Source of the DNA: Pseudonocardiales bacterium
GTDB lineage: Bacteria; Actinomycetota; Actinomycetes; Mycobacteriales; Jatrophihabitantaceae
Direction of reading: 5' to 3'
DNA: 39,173 nt
NCBI GenBank assembly: GCA_030840295.1
Contig: JAVEET010000353.1
Location: forward strand, 1 to 39,173
The translations under genes were made by a program, and so were the position numbers. Shown one piece after another: positions 24,744-32,786 of this stretch (the first letter of the stretch is position 1; each line of letters begins with the position of its first letter). The notes under the pieces are model-generated. The model was not told the DNA's origin. It did no database searches and saw nothing but the letters and a program-made list of their open reading frames with translations.

Positions 24744-25301
24744 ATGTCCACTGATCAGCCCACAGGCTCTCCGGGTCCGGCCGGGTCGGCCACGCCGGCC
24801 ACCGCGACCGGGTCGGCCGGGTCGGCCATGCAGCGTGCCCACCGGGCCGAGGTGTCCGGCGAGCTGGTCGCGATGTCCTTCCCGGGTGCCCGGCGGGTTG
24901 CCGGCTGGCTGTTCTGGGTGGTCTTCCCGCTGCTCTGCCTGGGTGCGCTCGCGCTGGCCGTCCTGGCGATCGTGGACCATGTGGGAAACCAGCCGAAGGG
25001 AACCCGCGGTACCTACGTCGCCAACCGGACCTGCGCTCGCGGAATCTGCCTCGTCGGTGGCACCTTCACCAGTGACGACGGACGGATCAAGGTGAACTCG
25101 CTGTTGGGCGACCCGCGTTGGGCTACCGGGACCGAACATCAGGTGTTCTACGACGGGACCGGCGTCGAGGTCGTGGGAGTCGTCCAGTGGGACCCGACGC
25201 CCTCGGTGCTCGCTGGGGTCGGCGCCGTGACCTACCTGGGAATGGTTGCCTACTTCCTGCGGGCCGCCCGCCGGGAACCCGAAGATGTGAACCAGAGCTA
25301 G
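24744..25301 (+). CDS. Small membrane protein, DUF3592-like
   Basis: About 185 residues. A Pro/Gly/Thr/Ala-rich, disordered N-terminus (1-40) leads to one membrane helix (about 52-78, WLFWVVFPLLCLGALALAVLAI). A small extracytoplasmic domain with two Cys (TCARGICLVGGTF) and a second helix near the C-terminus (VGAVTYLGMVAYFL) follow. The layout of two helices flanking a small beta domain resembles DUF3592 proteins, whose function is unknown. The paired Cys could form a disulphide outside. The start is uncertain: GTG 24741 and ATG 24744 are adjacent and no ribosome binding site is clear. It sits between the helicase and typA without obvious link to either. Confidence 0.65.
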   Translation: MSTDQPTGSPGPAGSATPATATGSAGSAMQRAHRAEVSGELVAMSFPGARRVAGWLFWVVFPLLCLGALALAVLAIVDHVGNQPKGTRGTYVANRTCARGICLVGGTFTSDDGRIKVNSLLGDPRWATGTEHQVFYDGTGVEVVGVVQWDPTPSVLAGVGAVTYLGMVAYFLRAARREPEDVNQS

Positions 25302-25339
25302 CGCAAGATTCGGCGAGCCACGATAACGAGAGAAGAGTT

Positions 25340-27223
25340 ATGTCTAAGCACACGCCCGCGAACGATTCCGTTCGCACGTCGATCCGAAACGTCGCGATCG
25401 TCGCGCACGTAGACCACGGCAAGACCACCCTGGTCGACGCAATGTTGTGGCAGTCCGGCGCCTTCGGTGCCCACGACCACATCGATGAACGCGCGATGGA
25501 TTCCAATGACCTCGAGCGCGAAAAGGGCATCACCATCCTGGCCAAGAACACGGCCGTGAAGTACGTGGCACCCGACGGCGAGAAGATGATCATCAACATC
25601 ATCGACACCCCTGGTCACGCCGACTTCGGTGGCGAGGTGGAACGTGGGCTGTCCATGGTGGACGGCATCGTGTTGCTGGTCGACGCGTCCGAGGGCCCGC
25701 TTCCGCAGACCCGTTTCGTGCTGCGCAAGGCGCTTGCCGCGAAGATGCCGGTCATCCTGGTCATCAACAAGGTCGACCGTCCGGACTCCCGGATCGCCGA
25801 GGTTGTGGACGAGACCTACGAGCTGTTCCTGGACCTCGACGCCGACGAGGAGCAGATCGACTTCCCGATCGTCTACGCCTGCGCGCGGGACGGTAAGGCC
25901 TCGTTGACCCGTCCGGCCGATGGCACGGTGCCCGATTCGGAGAACCTGCAGCCGCTCTTCTCCACCATCCTGACCACGATTCCGGCGCCGGCCTACCGCA
26001 AGGAAGCGAAGTTACAGGCCCACGTGACCAACCTCGACGCCTCGCCGTTCCTCGGGCGGATCGCGCTGTGCCGGGTGTTCCAGGGCGAGATCCGCAAGGG
26101 CCAGCAGGTGGCGTGGTGCCGCCACGACGGCACCATCCAGCAGGTCAAGATCACCGAATTGCTGATGACCGAGGCCCTGGAGCGCAAGCCGGCCGAGTCG
26201 GCCGGACCCGGTGACATCATCGCCATCGCCGGGATCCCCGAGATCATGATCGGTGACACTCTGGCTGACCTGGAGAACCCGATCCCGCTGCCGCTCATCA
26301 CGGTGGACGAGCCGGCCATCTCGATGACGATCGGCACCAATACCTCCCCGCTGGCCGGGCGTGAGAAGGGCACCAAAGTCACCGCCCGGTTGGTCAAGGA
26401 CCGCCTGGACCGCGAGCTTGTCGGAAACGTGTCGCTGCGGGTGCTGCCCACCGAGCGACCGGATACCTGGGAAGTGCAGGGCCGCGGCGAGCTGGCACTG
26501 GCCATCCTCGTCGAGCAGATGCGCCGCGAGGGCTTCGAATTGACCGTGGGCAAGCCACAGGTGGTCACCCAGATCATCAACGGCAAGGTTCACGAGCCGG
26601 TGGAACGCCTGACGGTCGACTGCCCGGAGGAGTACCTGGGCACCATTACGCAGTTGCTCGCGGTTCGCAAGGGCCGTATGGAGACCATGACGAATCATGG
26701 CACCGGCTGGATCCGGATGGAGTTTCTCGTCCCGTCGCGTGGTCTCATCGGGTTCCGTACGGAGTTCCTGACAGACACCCGGGGTACCGGGATCCTGCAC
26801 CACGTGTTCGAGGACTACGAGCCGTGGTTCGGTGAGTTGCGGACTCGTGCCTCGGGCTCGCTGGTGGCCGACCGGGCCGGCGTGGCAACACCGTTCGCCA
26901 TGATCAACCTGCAGGAACGCGGGACTATGTTCGTCGAGCCGACGACCGAGGTGTACGAAGGCATGCTGGTGGGGGAGAACTCCCGCGCCGACGACATGGA
27001 CGTCAACATCACCAAGGAGAAGAAGCTCAGCAACATGCGGTCCTCGACCGGTGACGACTTCCAGCACCTGGTGCCACCGCGGAAGCTGTCCCTGGAACAG
27101 TCGCTGGAATTCTGCCGCGAGGACGAGTGTGTCGAGGTAACTCCTTCGACCGTCCGGATCCGCAAGGTGCTGCTGTCCCAGACCGATCGGGAAAAGAGCC
27201 GCGGCCGCCGCGCCAAGTCCTAG
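25340..27223 (+). CDS. typA: Translational GTPase TypA/BipA
   Basis: A 627-residue ribosome-associated GTPase of the EF-G/LepA superfamily. It has the P-loop AHVDHGKT (22-29), switch I with [14 protein letters not shown] (89-93) and NKVD (143-146). The beta-barrel domain II, two alpha/beta domains and the TypA-specific C-terminal domain (containing RSSTGDD and the final [12 protein letters not shown]) complete a normal length. TypA helps 50S assembly and translation under stress such as cold, so its place after the DEAD-box helicase gene makes sense. The ATG at 25340 has GAGAGAAGAG upstream; a much longer in-frame extension from 25118 overlaps the previous gene and is not real. A long hairpin follows the stop. 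Confidence 0.96.
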   Translation: MSKHTPANDSVRTSIRNVAIVAHVDHGKTTLVDAMLWQSGAFGAHDHIDERAMDSNDLEREKGITILAKNTAVKYVAPDGEKMIINIIDTPGHADFGGEVERGLSMVDGIVLLVDASEGPLPQTRFVLRKALAAKMPVILVINKVDRPDSRIAEVVDETYELFLDLDADEEQIDFPIVYACARDGKASLTRPADGTVPDSENLQPLFSTILTTIPAPAYRKEAKLQAHVTNLDASPFLGRIALCRVFQGEIRKGQQVAWCRHDGTIQQVKITELLMTEALERKPAESAGPGDIIAIAGIPEIMIGDTLADLENPIPLPLITVDEPAISMTIGTNTSPLAGREKGTKVTARLVKDRLDRELVGNVSLRVLPTERPDTWEVQGRGELALAILVEQMRREGFELTVGKPQVVTQIINGKVHEPVERLTVDCPEEYLGTITQLLAVRKGRMETMTNHGTGWIRMEFLVPSRGLIGFRTEFLTDTRGTGILHHVFEDYEPWFGELRTRASGSLVADRAGVATPFAMINLQERGTMFVEPTTEVYEGMLVGENSRADDMDVNITKEKKLSNMRSSTGDDFQHLVPPRKLSLEQSLEFCREDECVEVTPSTVRIRKVLLSQTDREKSRGRRAKS

Positions 27224-27249
27224 CCCTTCATTTGCCAGTGTGCGGCTGC

Positions 27250-27310
27250 CATTGTGCGGCCCGAACGGTCGGCCTCATCCGCCGAAGCCGACCTTTCGGG
27301 CCGCACAATG
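27250..27310. terminator. 61-bp nested inverted repeat, probable bidirectional terminator
   Basis: CATTGTGCGGCCCGAA (27250-27265) is exactly complementary to TTCGGGCCGCACAATG (27295-27310). Inside, GGTCGGC (27267-27273) matches GCCGACC (27287-27293), giving 23 perfect pairs with one mismatch between them and a 13-base loop. It fills the gap between the convergent typA and the minus-strand gene ending at 27336. The position fits a shared terminator, but the length exceeds what termination needs. Confidence 0.7.
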
Positions 27311-27335
27311 CATTTATGGGGGCTGTCGAAGGGCG

Positions 27336-27995
27336 CTAGAGGTTGGGACCCTCGCCGCGGAGCTTGTCGACCTCGGCCATGGCCTGCCGCAGACTGACCA
27401 GCCACTCATCGGTGTGCTGGCCGACGAGGTTCACCGCCCAGGCCAGCGCTTCCGAACGGGACCGGGCGACGCCGGCGTCCACCAGGGTGTCGAGCACCTG
27501 GCGTTCGGGCTGCCGCAGTCGCGTCATGACCGGTACCGACAGGTGGGTGAACAGCGCTCGGGTGTCACCGATGCCGGCGCCCCAGGCAACCTTGCGACCG
27601 TAACGCCCTTGCGCCTCCTCGGCGATCCTGATCCGTTCCGATCGGGTGTCCTCGCGGAACCGGCTGATCCGACCGGCGGCGGCGGCGCGGGATTCGTCCT
27701 CGGCGAGATCGGCGGCTACCGGCGCCAGTTCACCGGTCACGATGATCTCTTCGCGGTCGACGCTGATGTCCGGGGCGCCGGTGAACCAGTCCGACGGAAG
27801 CCGGCCGGTGAACCATGCCACCGCGTCGTCGGCCGGTGGGAGGTCGGCCTGCTGCCAGCCCCCAGGGCGCCCGAAGCCACGGCCGCCACCCCGATGACCG
27901 CGCCCTCCACCGCCCGGGCCGCGGCGACCCCGAGGTCCGCGAGTCGGTCCGTCGGCCGGGTCATCCGGATCATGGCCCTCATTGTGTGCAGACAT
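27336..27995 (-). CDS. Conserved hypothetical protein with Gly/Arg-rich N-terminus
   Basis: A 219-residue cytoplasmic protein of unknown function. The first 48 residues are low-complexity (Asp/Pro then GRRGPGGGGRGHRGGGRG), a tail of the kind that can bind nucleic acid. The rest has WFTGRLPSDWFTGAPDISVDREEIIVTGEL, an Ala/Glu-rich helix (AEDESRAAAAGRISRFREDTR) and a C-terminal helical part (ARSRSEALAWAVNLVGQHTDEW) that resembles a ribbon-helix-helix-like fold. I recall similar proteins across actinobacteria without a name. AAGGAGAAG eight bases before the ATG at 27995 makes the start firm. It is divergent from the aminotransferase gene and convergent with typA. Confidence 0.75.
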   Translation of the reverse strand: MSAHNEGHDPDDPADGPTRGPRGRRGPGGGGRGHRGGGRGFGRPGGWQQADLPPADDAVAWFTGRLPSDWFTGAPDISVDREEIIVTGELAPVAADLAEDESRAAAAGRISRFREDTRSERIRIAEEAQGRYGRKVAWGAGIGDTRALFTHLSVPVMTRLRQPERQVLDTLVDAGVARSRSEALAWAVNLVGQHTDEWLVSLRQAMAEVDKLRGEGPNL

Positions 27996-28110
27996 GACGC
28001 TTCTCCTTAGTTATATTCAACAATTACATGATTACACCGCGACTCCAACTCTGACAAGGCAATTCGCGTGGCCTTGTTTCCCGGGCGCACGCAAAGCGGG
28101 GTGCGGGCCC

Positions 28111-28125
28111 TAGAGTCGTGGGGTG
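28111..28125 (+). promoter_or_regulatory. -10 element giving a leaderless aminotransferase mRNA
   Basis: TAGAGT (28111-28116) lies seven bases before the GTG start at 28123. That spacing would start transcription at or next to the first codon. No ribosome binding site precedes the GTG, which agrees. Leaderless mRNAs with a TANNNT box are common in actinobacteria. No good -35 is visible. Confidence 0.55.
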
Positions 28126-29283
28126 CAGACATCCATTCCTGCGGCACGTGCGGGCCGGCTCGACGCGTTCGGAACGACCATTTTCGCCGAAATGTCCGCC
28201 CTGGCCCTGGCTACCGGGAGCATCAACCTCGGTCAAGGCTTTCCGGACACCGACGGACCGGCCTGGGTTCTCGAGGCCGCGGTGCAGGCAATTCGATCCG
28301 GCCGAGGGAATCAGTACCCGCCAGGTGTCGGCATCCCTGAGCTGAGACGCGCCGTCGCGGCTCATCAGCAAGACTGGTACGGCCTGGTGTTCGATCCAGA
28401 GGCGGAGGTGCTGATCACCGTCGGGGCCACTGAGGCGATCGCCGCGGCGATTCTCGGCTTGACCAACCCAGGGGACGAGGTGATCACCTTCGAGCCCTAC
28501 TACGACTCGTACGCGGCATGCATTGCGCTCGCCGGTGCGGACCGGCGGGTCGTGACGCTGCGCCCGGATGGCGGCCGGTGGACCTTCGACCCGGACGAAC
28601 TCCGGGCGGCCGTCACCAGTCGGACCAGGTTGATCCTGCTCAACAGCCCGCACAACCCGACCGGCACCGTGCTGACCGAGTCAGAACTCGCCGTCGTCGC
28701 AGAACTGGCCCGTGAGCACGACCTGATCGTGGTCTCTGACGAGGTGTACGAGCACCTGGTCTTCGACGGCCGGCATATCCCGATGGCGACGCTGCCCGGG
28801 ATGGCCGATCGCACCGTCACCATCTCCAGTGCGGGCAAGACCTTCAGCGTGACTGGCTGGAAGGTGGGCTGGGCCTGCGCCAGGCCCGCTTTGCTGAACC
28901 GGGTCCGCGCGGTGAAGCAGTTCCTGACCTACGTCGGTAGTGGACCGTTCCAACACGCCATCGCCTCAGCCCTGACGGCGCCGGCCGAGTATTACCAATC
29001 GGTCGCGGCGCAGTTGCAAGTTCAGCGAGACACCCTCACCGATGGGCTCATCGCGCTCGGCTTCACGACCCTGGTGCCGCAGGCCACCTATTTCGCCACC
29101 GTCGACGTCGGCCCCGGGGCCGAGCGGTGGTGCCGCGCGCTGCCGGAGCGGGCTGGGGTAGTAGCCATCCCGTCACGCGTCTTCTACGACTCCGATATCG
29201 ATCGCTACGTTCGGTTCGCGTTCTGCAAGCAGGTGGACGTATTGACCGACGCCCTGCGGCGGCTGGGGAAACTGCCGTCATGA
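28123..29283 (+). CDS. PLP-dependent aminotransferase, class I/II (glutamine/methionine or DapC-like)
   Basis: A 386-residue fold-type I aminotransferase. It has INLGQGFPDTDGP near 34-46, YPPGVGIPELR (65-75), the NSPHNPTG motif with N178, SDEVYEH with D206, and SSAGKTFSVTGWKVGW with PLP-binding Lys239. The GQGFPD and GKTFS-TGWK pattern places it with kynurenine/glutamine transaminase and methionine aminotransferase (YbdL) proteins; actinobacterial DapC-type succinyl-diaminopimelate transaminases are close relatives, so substrate is open. The nitrilase gene 37 bases downstream favours the glutamine transaminase reading: that reaction makes alpha-ketoglutaramate, which an omega-amidase hydrolyses. 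It starts at GTG 28123, likely leaderless. Confidence 0.88.
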   Translation: MQTSIPAARAGRLDAFGTTIFAEMSALALATGSINLGQGFPDTDGPAWVLEAAVQAIRSGRGNQYPPGVGIPELRRAVAAHQQDWYGLVFDPEAEVLITVGATEAIAAAILGLTNPGDEVITFEPYYDSYAACIALAGADRRVVTLRPDGGRWTFDPDELRAAVTSRTRLILLNSPHNPTGTVLTESELAVVAELAREHDLIVVSDEVYEHLVFDGRHIPMATLPGMADRTVTISSAGKTFSVTGWKVGWACARPALLNRVRAVKQFLTYVGSGPFQHAIASALTAPAEYYQSVAAQLQVQRDTLTDGLIALGFTTLVPQATYFATVDVGPGAERWCRALPERAGVVAIPSRVFYDSDIDRYVRFAFCKQVDVLTDALRRLGKLPS

Positions 29284-29320
29284 CGAGGAAGCCGGTGGAT
29301 GTGGGTATGGAGGAGTGCTC

Positions 29321-30097
29321 ATGAAGGTCGCGGCGATCCAACACGACATCGAGTGGGAGGACGGCGCCGCAACCAGGAAGCGCCTGGTGCCCATGATCGC
29401 CGATGCGGCCGGAGGCGGCGCGCGCTTAATCGTGCTCAGCGAGATGTACGCCACCGGCTTCTCAATGGATCCCACGCGCGTCGCAGAGGAATCTGGTGGC
29501 GACAACGAGCAGTTCCTGATCGATCAGGCCAGGGTGCACCAGGTCTGGATGATCGGCTCGATCGCGCAATGGTCACCCCTCGCTGCCGAAACCGGCCAGC
29601 AGTCCCGCGGCGTCAACGTCGCGGTGGTCGCCGGTCCGGACGGCCAGTTACATCGCTACACCAAGATCCATCCGTTCAGCTATGCCGGTGAACACGAGCG
29701 CTACGACGCCGGCGCCGACTTCCTGACCGTGTCGATCGAGGGCCTGCGGGTATCGGTGTTCATCTGTTACGATCTGCGATTTGCCGACGAATTCTGGCAA
29801 CGGGCATCCGACACCGACCTCTATGTATTGCCGGCAAACTGGCCCGAACCGCGGCGCGAGCACTGGCGGGTTCTGCTTCGCGCCCGAGCCATCGAGAACC
29901 AGGCGTACGTGCTGGGATGTAACCGAGTAGGCAAGGTCGACAAGCTCAATCACACCGGCGATTCGGCGATCATCGATCCGCTCGGAAGGGTTCTCGTCGA
30001 GGCCTCGGTGGTCGAGGCGGTACTGGCAGCCGAGGTGAGTGCCGACGAGGTGAGCCGAGTTCGGACGCGTTACCCGTTCCTGCCCGACCGCCGGTGA
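29321..30097 (+). CDS. Carbon-nitrogen hydrolase, omega-amidase-like (nitrilase family)
   Basis: A 258-residue cytoplasmic amidase of the nitrilase superfamily. The catalytic set is present: E41 in IVLSEMYATGFS, K115 in YTKIHPFSYAGEHE, and C149 in FICYDLRFADEFW. Phrases such as EMYATGFSM and CYDLRFPxx fit the Nit2/YafV omega-amidase branch, which hydrolyses alpha-ketoglutaramate or ketosuccinamate to the keto acid and ammonia. It follows an aminotransferase of the matching type, so the pair may serve methionine salvage or glutamine-dependent transamination; the pairing is known from other organisms, and its use here is inferred. The ATG at 29321 has GGAGG seven bases upstream. Confidence 0.9.
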   Translation: MKVAAIQHDIEWEDGAATRKRLVPMIADAAGGGARLIVLSEMYATGFSMDPTRVAEESGGDNEQFLIDQARVHQVWMIGSIAQWSPLAAETGQQSRGVNVAVVAGPDGQLHRYTKIHPFSYAGEHERYDAGADFLTVSIEGLRVSVFICYDLRFADEFWQRASDTDLYVLPANWPEPRREHWRVLLRARAIENQAYVLGCNRVGKVDKLNHTGDSAIIDPLGRVLVEASVVEAVLAAEVSADEVSRVRTRYPFLPDRR

Positions 30098-30113
30098 GCG
30101 GTCCGGTCCGCCC

Positions 30114-30722
30114 ATGACATATCCGCGGATCCTCCGGGTGGCTGATCTGATCCGGACCACGGAAGCCGAATTGCAGAGCGTGGCTGCGGCGCTGCCCCGC
30201 GGGGTCACAATGGCGACGGCCGAGCTGGCGGCCGGAGTGCTGGTGACGTTGGAAGCCCGTCGGAACTGGTGGGACCGCCGGCCGCGCGCGACCGTGCTGA
30301 ACTCCCTGCAGCAGGTAATGGATCGCTTTCGCGCCTGCGATCAGGTAGTAGTGGTGGCTGCTGCGCTGTTCTCCGACGGCCGGGTGCTGGCCGCCCAGCG
30401 CGGGCATCCCCCAGCGCTCGCCGGCAAGTGGGAGTTCCCCGGAGGCAAGGTGGAGAAGGGCGAGTCCCCCGAACGGGCGCTGGTCCGCGAGTGTGCCGAG
30501 GAACTGGACGTCGAGGTGTCAGTCGGCGCCGAGATCGCGAGGGAGCGCCTCGATGACGGCGCGCTCCTGATCTTGTTTTCAGCCCGGCTCGTCGATCCCC
30601 GCGCCGAGCCGAAGGCACTCGAACATCAGGAGCTCCGATGGTTGGCAGCGGGCCAAGTCGGATCAGTCGCCTGGCTCCCGGCAAATCAGAATTTTTCCGG
30701 CGACGTGATACGAAGGTTATAG
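30114..30722 (+). CDS. Nudix hydrolase, MutT-like, with N-terminal extension
   Basis: A 202-residue protein. Residues about 76-202 form a MutT-type Nudix domain: VVVVAAALFSDGRVLAAQRG, KWEFPGGKVEKGE, and the Nudix box G111-x5-E117-x7-REC-AEELDV with Glu129 and Glu130. Asp132 replaces the usual Gly. MutT proteins remove 8-oxo-dGTP or related oxidised nucleotides. The first 75 residues are extra for a MutT protein: a helical stretch with LIRTTEAELQSVAAAL and NWWDRRPRA, of unknown role. The 16-base gap after the omega-amidase suggests one transcript. The ribosome binding site is weak; a start at the Val/Met codons near residue 69 is possible and would give a standard MutT length. Confidence 0.85.
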   Translation: MTYPRILRVADLIRTTEAELQSVAAALPRGVTMATAELAAGVLVTLEARRNWWDRRPRATVLNSLQQVMDRFRACDQVVVVAAALFSDGRVLAAQRGHPPALAGKWEFPGGKVEKGESPERALVRECAEELDVEVSVGAEIARERLDDGALLILFSARLVDPRAEPKALEHQELRWLAAGQVGSVAWLPANQNFSGDVIRRL

Positions 30723-30836
30723 ATGTCGGCTACAGTCCCCGCTCGTAGTGAGAAGCGTTAGACAGTGCAACGATGCACACCCCGTGCGTCCGCCGTTTGA
30801 CGAGTCCCGGACCGACATCGACGCAGGGATGGATGG

Positions 30837-31820
30837 ATGCTGAAGTTTCTCGCACGGCGGTTGGTGAACTACCTAATCCTGGTGTTCATCGCGACCAGTC
30901 TGGCGTACATCCTCGCCTCGATGACCTTCCACCCGGAGAACCGCTACCTCGGACGCAACCCACCGATCCCGGCGTCGACCATCGAACAGACGCTCAAAGA
31001 GCGCAACGCTGCCCCGGATACGCCCGTGCTGGTCCGGTACGGACATTGGCTGAACGGTGTCGCTCACGGTGACTTCGGGAAGGTCATCCAGGGAGAGGAG
31101 CCGGTGTCGTCCGAGCTCAAACGCCGTATCGGGGTGAGCCTGCGGTTGCTGTTCTTCGGCACGGTTCTCGGTGCGGTATTCGGCGTGCTGATAGGCGTGG
31201 TCGGAGCGGTGCGGCAACGAAAACCCGTCGATGTGGTCGGAACGGTCGGCTCCTATATTCTGCTGGCCACGCCGACCGTGGTCATCATCATCGTGGTGCA
31301 GACGATCTTCGTCTGGATCAACCGGCATTCCGGAAACGCTGGCTTGTTCCCGCAGACGGGCGAATACACGAGCAACCTGCACGGACTGGCGTTCTGGCTC
31401 GACCGGGGCCGCAGGCTGGTTGCGCCGACCATCGTGCTGACCCTGCTCGGCGCCTCGTTCTACAGTCGCTACCAACGCAGCGCGATGTTGGACGTACTGG
31501 GCAGCGACTTCCTGCGGACCGCTCGGGCCAAGGGCCTGACCCGCCAGCAGGCCCTGTTCAAGCACGGCGTCCGAACTGCGTTGATCCCGATGATGACCTT
31601 CTTCGCCTACAGTTTCGGACTGCTGCTCACCGGCGCGACTTTCACCGAATCGCTCTTCGGCTGGAACGGTATGGGGAAATACCTGATCGAGTCGGTGCAG
31701 AGTCGGGACACCAATGCCGTGGCCGCCGTCACCTGCTTCACCGCCGTGCTGGTGCTGCTGTCCGGCATGCTGTCCGACATCCTCTACGCCGCGCTCGATC
31801 CGCGTGTCCGGTCCAGGTAG
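30837..31820 (+). CDS. Oligopeptide ABC transporter permease, DppB/OppB type
   Basis: A 327-residue inner-membrane permease. The N-terminal helix LARRLVNYLILVFIATSLAYIL is the usual OppB start. An extracytoplasmic loop and five more helices follow, and the EAA-like coupling loop RTARAKGLTRQQALFKHG (about 227-244) contacts the ATPase. The C-terminal part TFTESLFGWNGMGKYLIESVQSRD is characteristic of the family. It forms a heterodimer with the following DppC-type permease to import peptides or similar solutes. AGGGATGG upstream serves as ribosome binding site. It is the first gene of a transport operon; the gap of 114 bases before it holds no gene, and I see no sure promoter there. Confidence 0.92.
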   Translation: MLKFLARRLVNYLILVFIATSLAYILASMTFHPENRYLGRNPPIPASTIEQTLKERNAAPDTPVLVRYGHWLNGVAHGDFGKVIQGEEPVSSELKRRIGVSLRLLFFGTVLGAVFGVLIGVVGAVRQRKPVDVVGTVGSYILLATPTVVIIIVVQTIFVWINRHSGNAGLFPQTGEYTSNLHGLAFWLDRGRRLVAPTIVLTLLGASFYSRYQRSAMLDVLGSDFLRTARAKGLTRQQALFKHGVRTALIPMMTFFAYSFGLLLTGATFTESLFGWNGMGKYLIESVQSRDTNAVAAVTCFTAVLVLLSGMLSDILYAALDPRVRSR

Positions 31821-31835
31821 CAGGGGGCTCACGAA

Positions 31836-32786
31836 ATGTCCATGTCACCCCAGGAAGTCTTCGAACTTCCCGATCCGTCCAGCTCCGATCCGGGCGCGGT
31901 CAACGAGCCCGATCGGCACGCCGCAGCGGAATCGCTGACCCGTGGCCGACTCATCCTGCGACGGTTCCTACGCCACCGAACCGCACTGGCGGCCGTCGTG
32001 GTGCTGGTGTTGATGTTCCTGCTTGCCTACCTGGGTCCCTACCTCACCGTGTGGAAGTACGACGACTTCGACCAGGAGCACATCCTGACCGGCCCGAGTG
32101 CAAATCACTTCTTCGGCGTCGACCAGCTCGGACGCGACGTCTTCGCCCGCACCCTGCACGGCCTGCAGAAGTCTTTGATCATCGGGGTGTTCGCTGCCCT
32201 GATCACCACCGCGTTCGCCGCGCTGGCCGGTTCCGTCGCCGGTTATTTCGGGCGCTGGGTCGACGCCGGCCTGGTGTGGGTCATCGATCTCCTGCTGGTC
32301 CTTCCGAGCTTCCTGGTGCTGGCCATTCTCAGCCCGGTGCTTGCCGGCAAGAGCTGGCTGTGGCTGGTGCTGCTGCTGTCGGTATTCGGCTGGATGATCA
32401 CCGGCAGAGTGGTCCGCGGGATGACCCTGAGCTTGAAGGAGCGCGAGTACGTCAACGCGGCGCGGTTCATGGGCGTCGGCTCGTTCACCATCATCCGGCG
32501 GCACCTGCTGCCCAATATGGCCTCGCTGCTCATCGTGGACGTCACCATCAACGTCGGCGTGACGATCCTGGCCGAGACCAGCTTGAGCTTCTTCGGTTTC
32601 GGCGTGCAGGCGCCGGACGTTTCGCTGGGCACGGTCCTGGGTGATTCGCAGGACCTGGCGACAACCTATCCGCACGTGTTCCTCTTCGGTGGTGTCCTGC
32701 TCATCATCACGGTGTTGTGCGTGAGCGTGATCGGCGACGCCCTCCGAGATGCCATCGACCCCTCATCAGGAACGAGCACATTGTGA
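31836..32786 (+). CDS. Oligopeptide ABC transporter permease, DppC/OppC type
   Basis: A 316-residue permease with a cytoplasmic N-terminal extension, the first helix ALAAVVVLVLMFLLAYLGP, and the OppC sequence HFFGVDQLGRDVFARTLHG typical just before the transmembrane core. The coupling loop is LKEREYVNAARFMGVGSFTIIRRHLLPN. The C-terminal SFFGFGVQAPDVSLGTVLGD and the end ALRDAIDP are family landmarks. It begins 15 bases after the DppB stop with AGGGGG upstream. Its TGA overlaps the GTG of the ATPase gene (GTGA), so the three are translated together. Confidence 0.93.
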   Translation: MSMSPQEVFELPDPSSSDPGAVNEPDRHAAAESLTRGRLILRRFLRHRTALAAVVVLVLMFLLAYLGPYLTVWKYDDFDQEHILTGPSANHFFGVDQLGRDVFARTLHGLQKSLIIGVFAALITTAFAALAGSVAGYFGRWVDAGLVWVIDLLLVLPSFLVLAILSPVLAGKSWLWLVLLLSVFGWMITGRVVRGMTLSLKEREYVNAARFMGVGSFTIIRRHLLPNMASLLIVDVTINVGVTILAETSLSFFGFGVQAPDVSLGTVLGDSQDLATTYPHVFLFGGVLLIITVLCVSVIGDALRDAIDPSSGTSTL

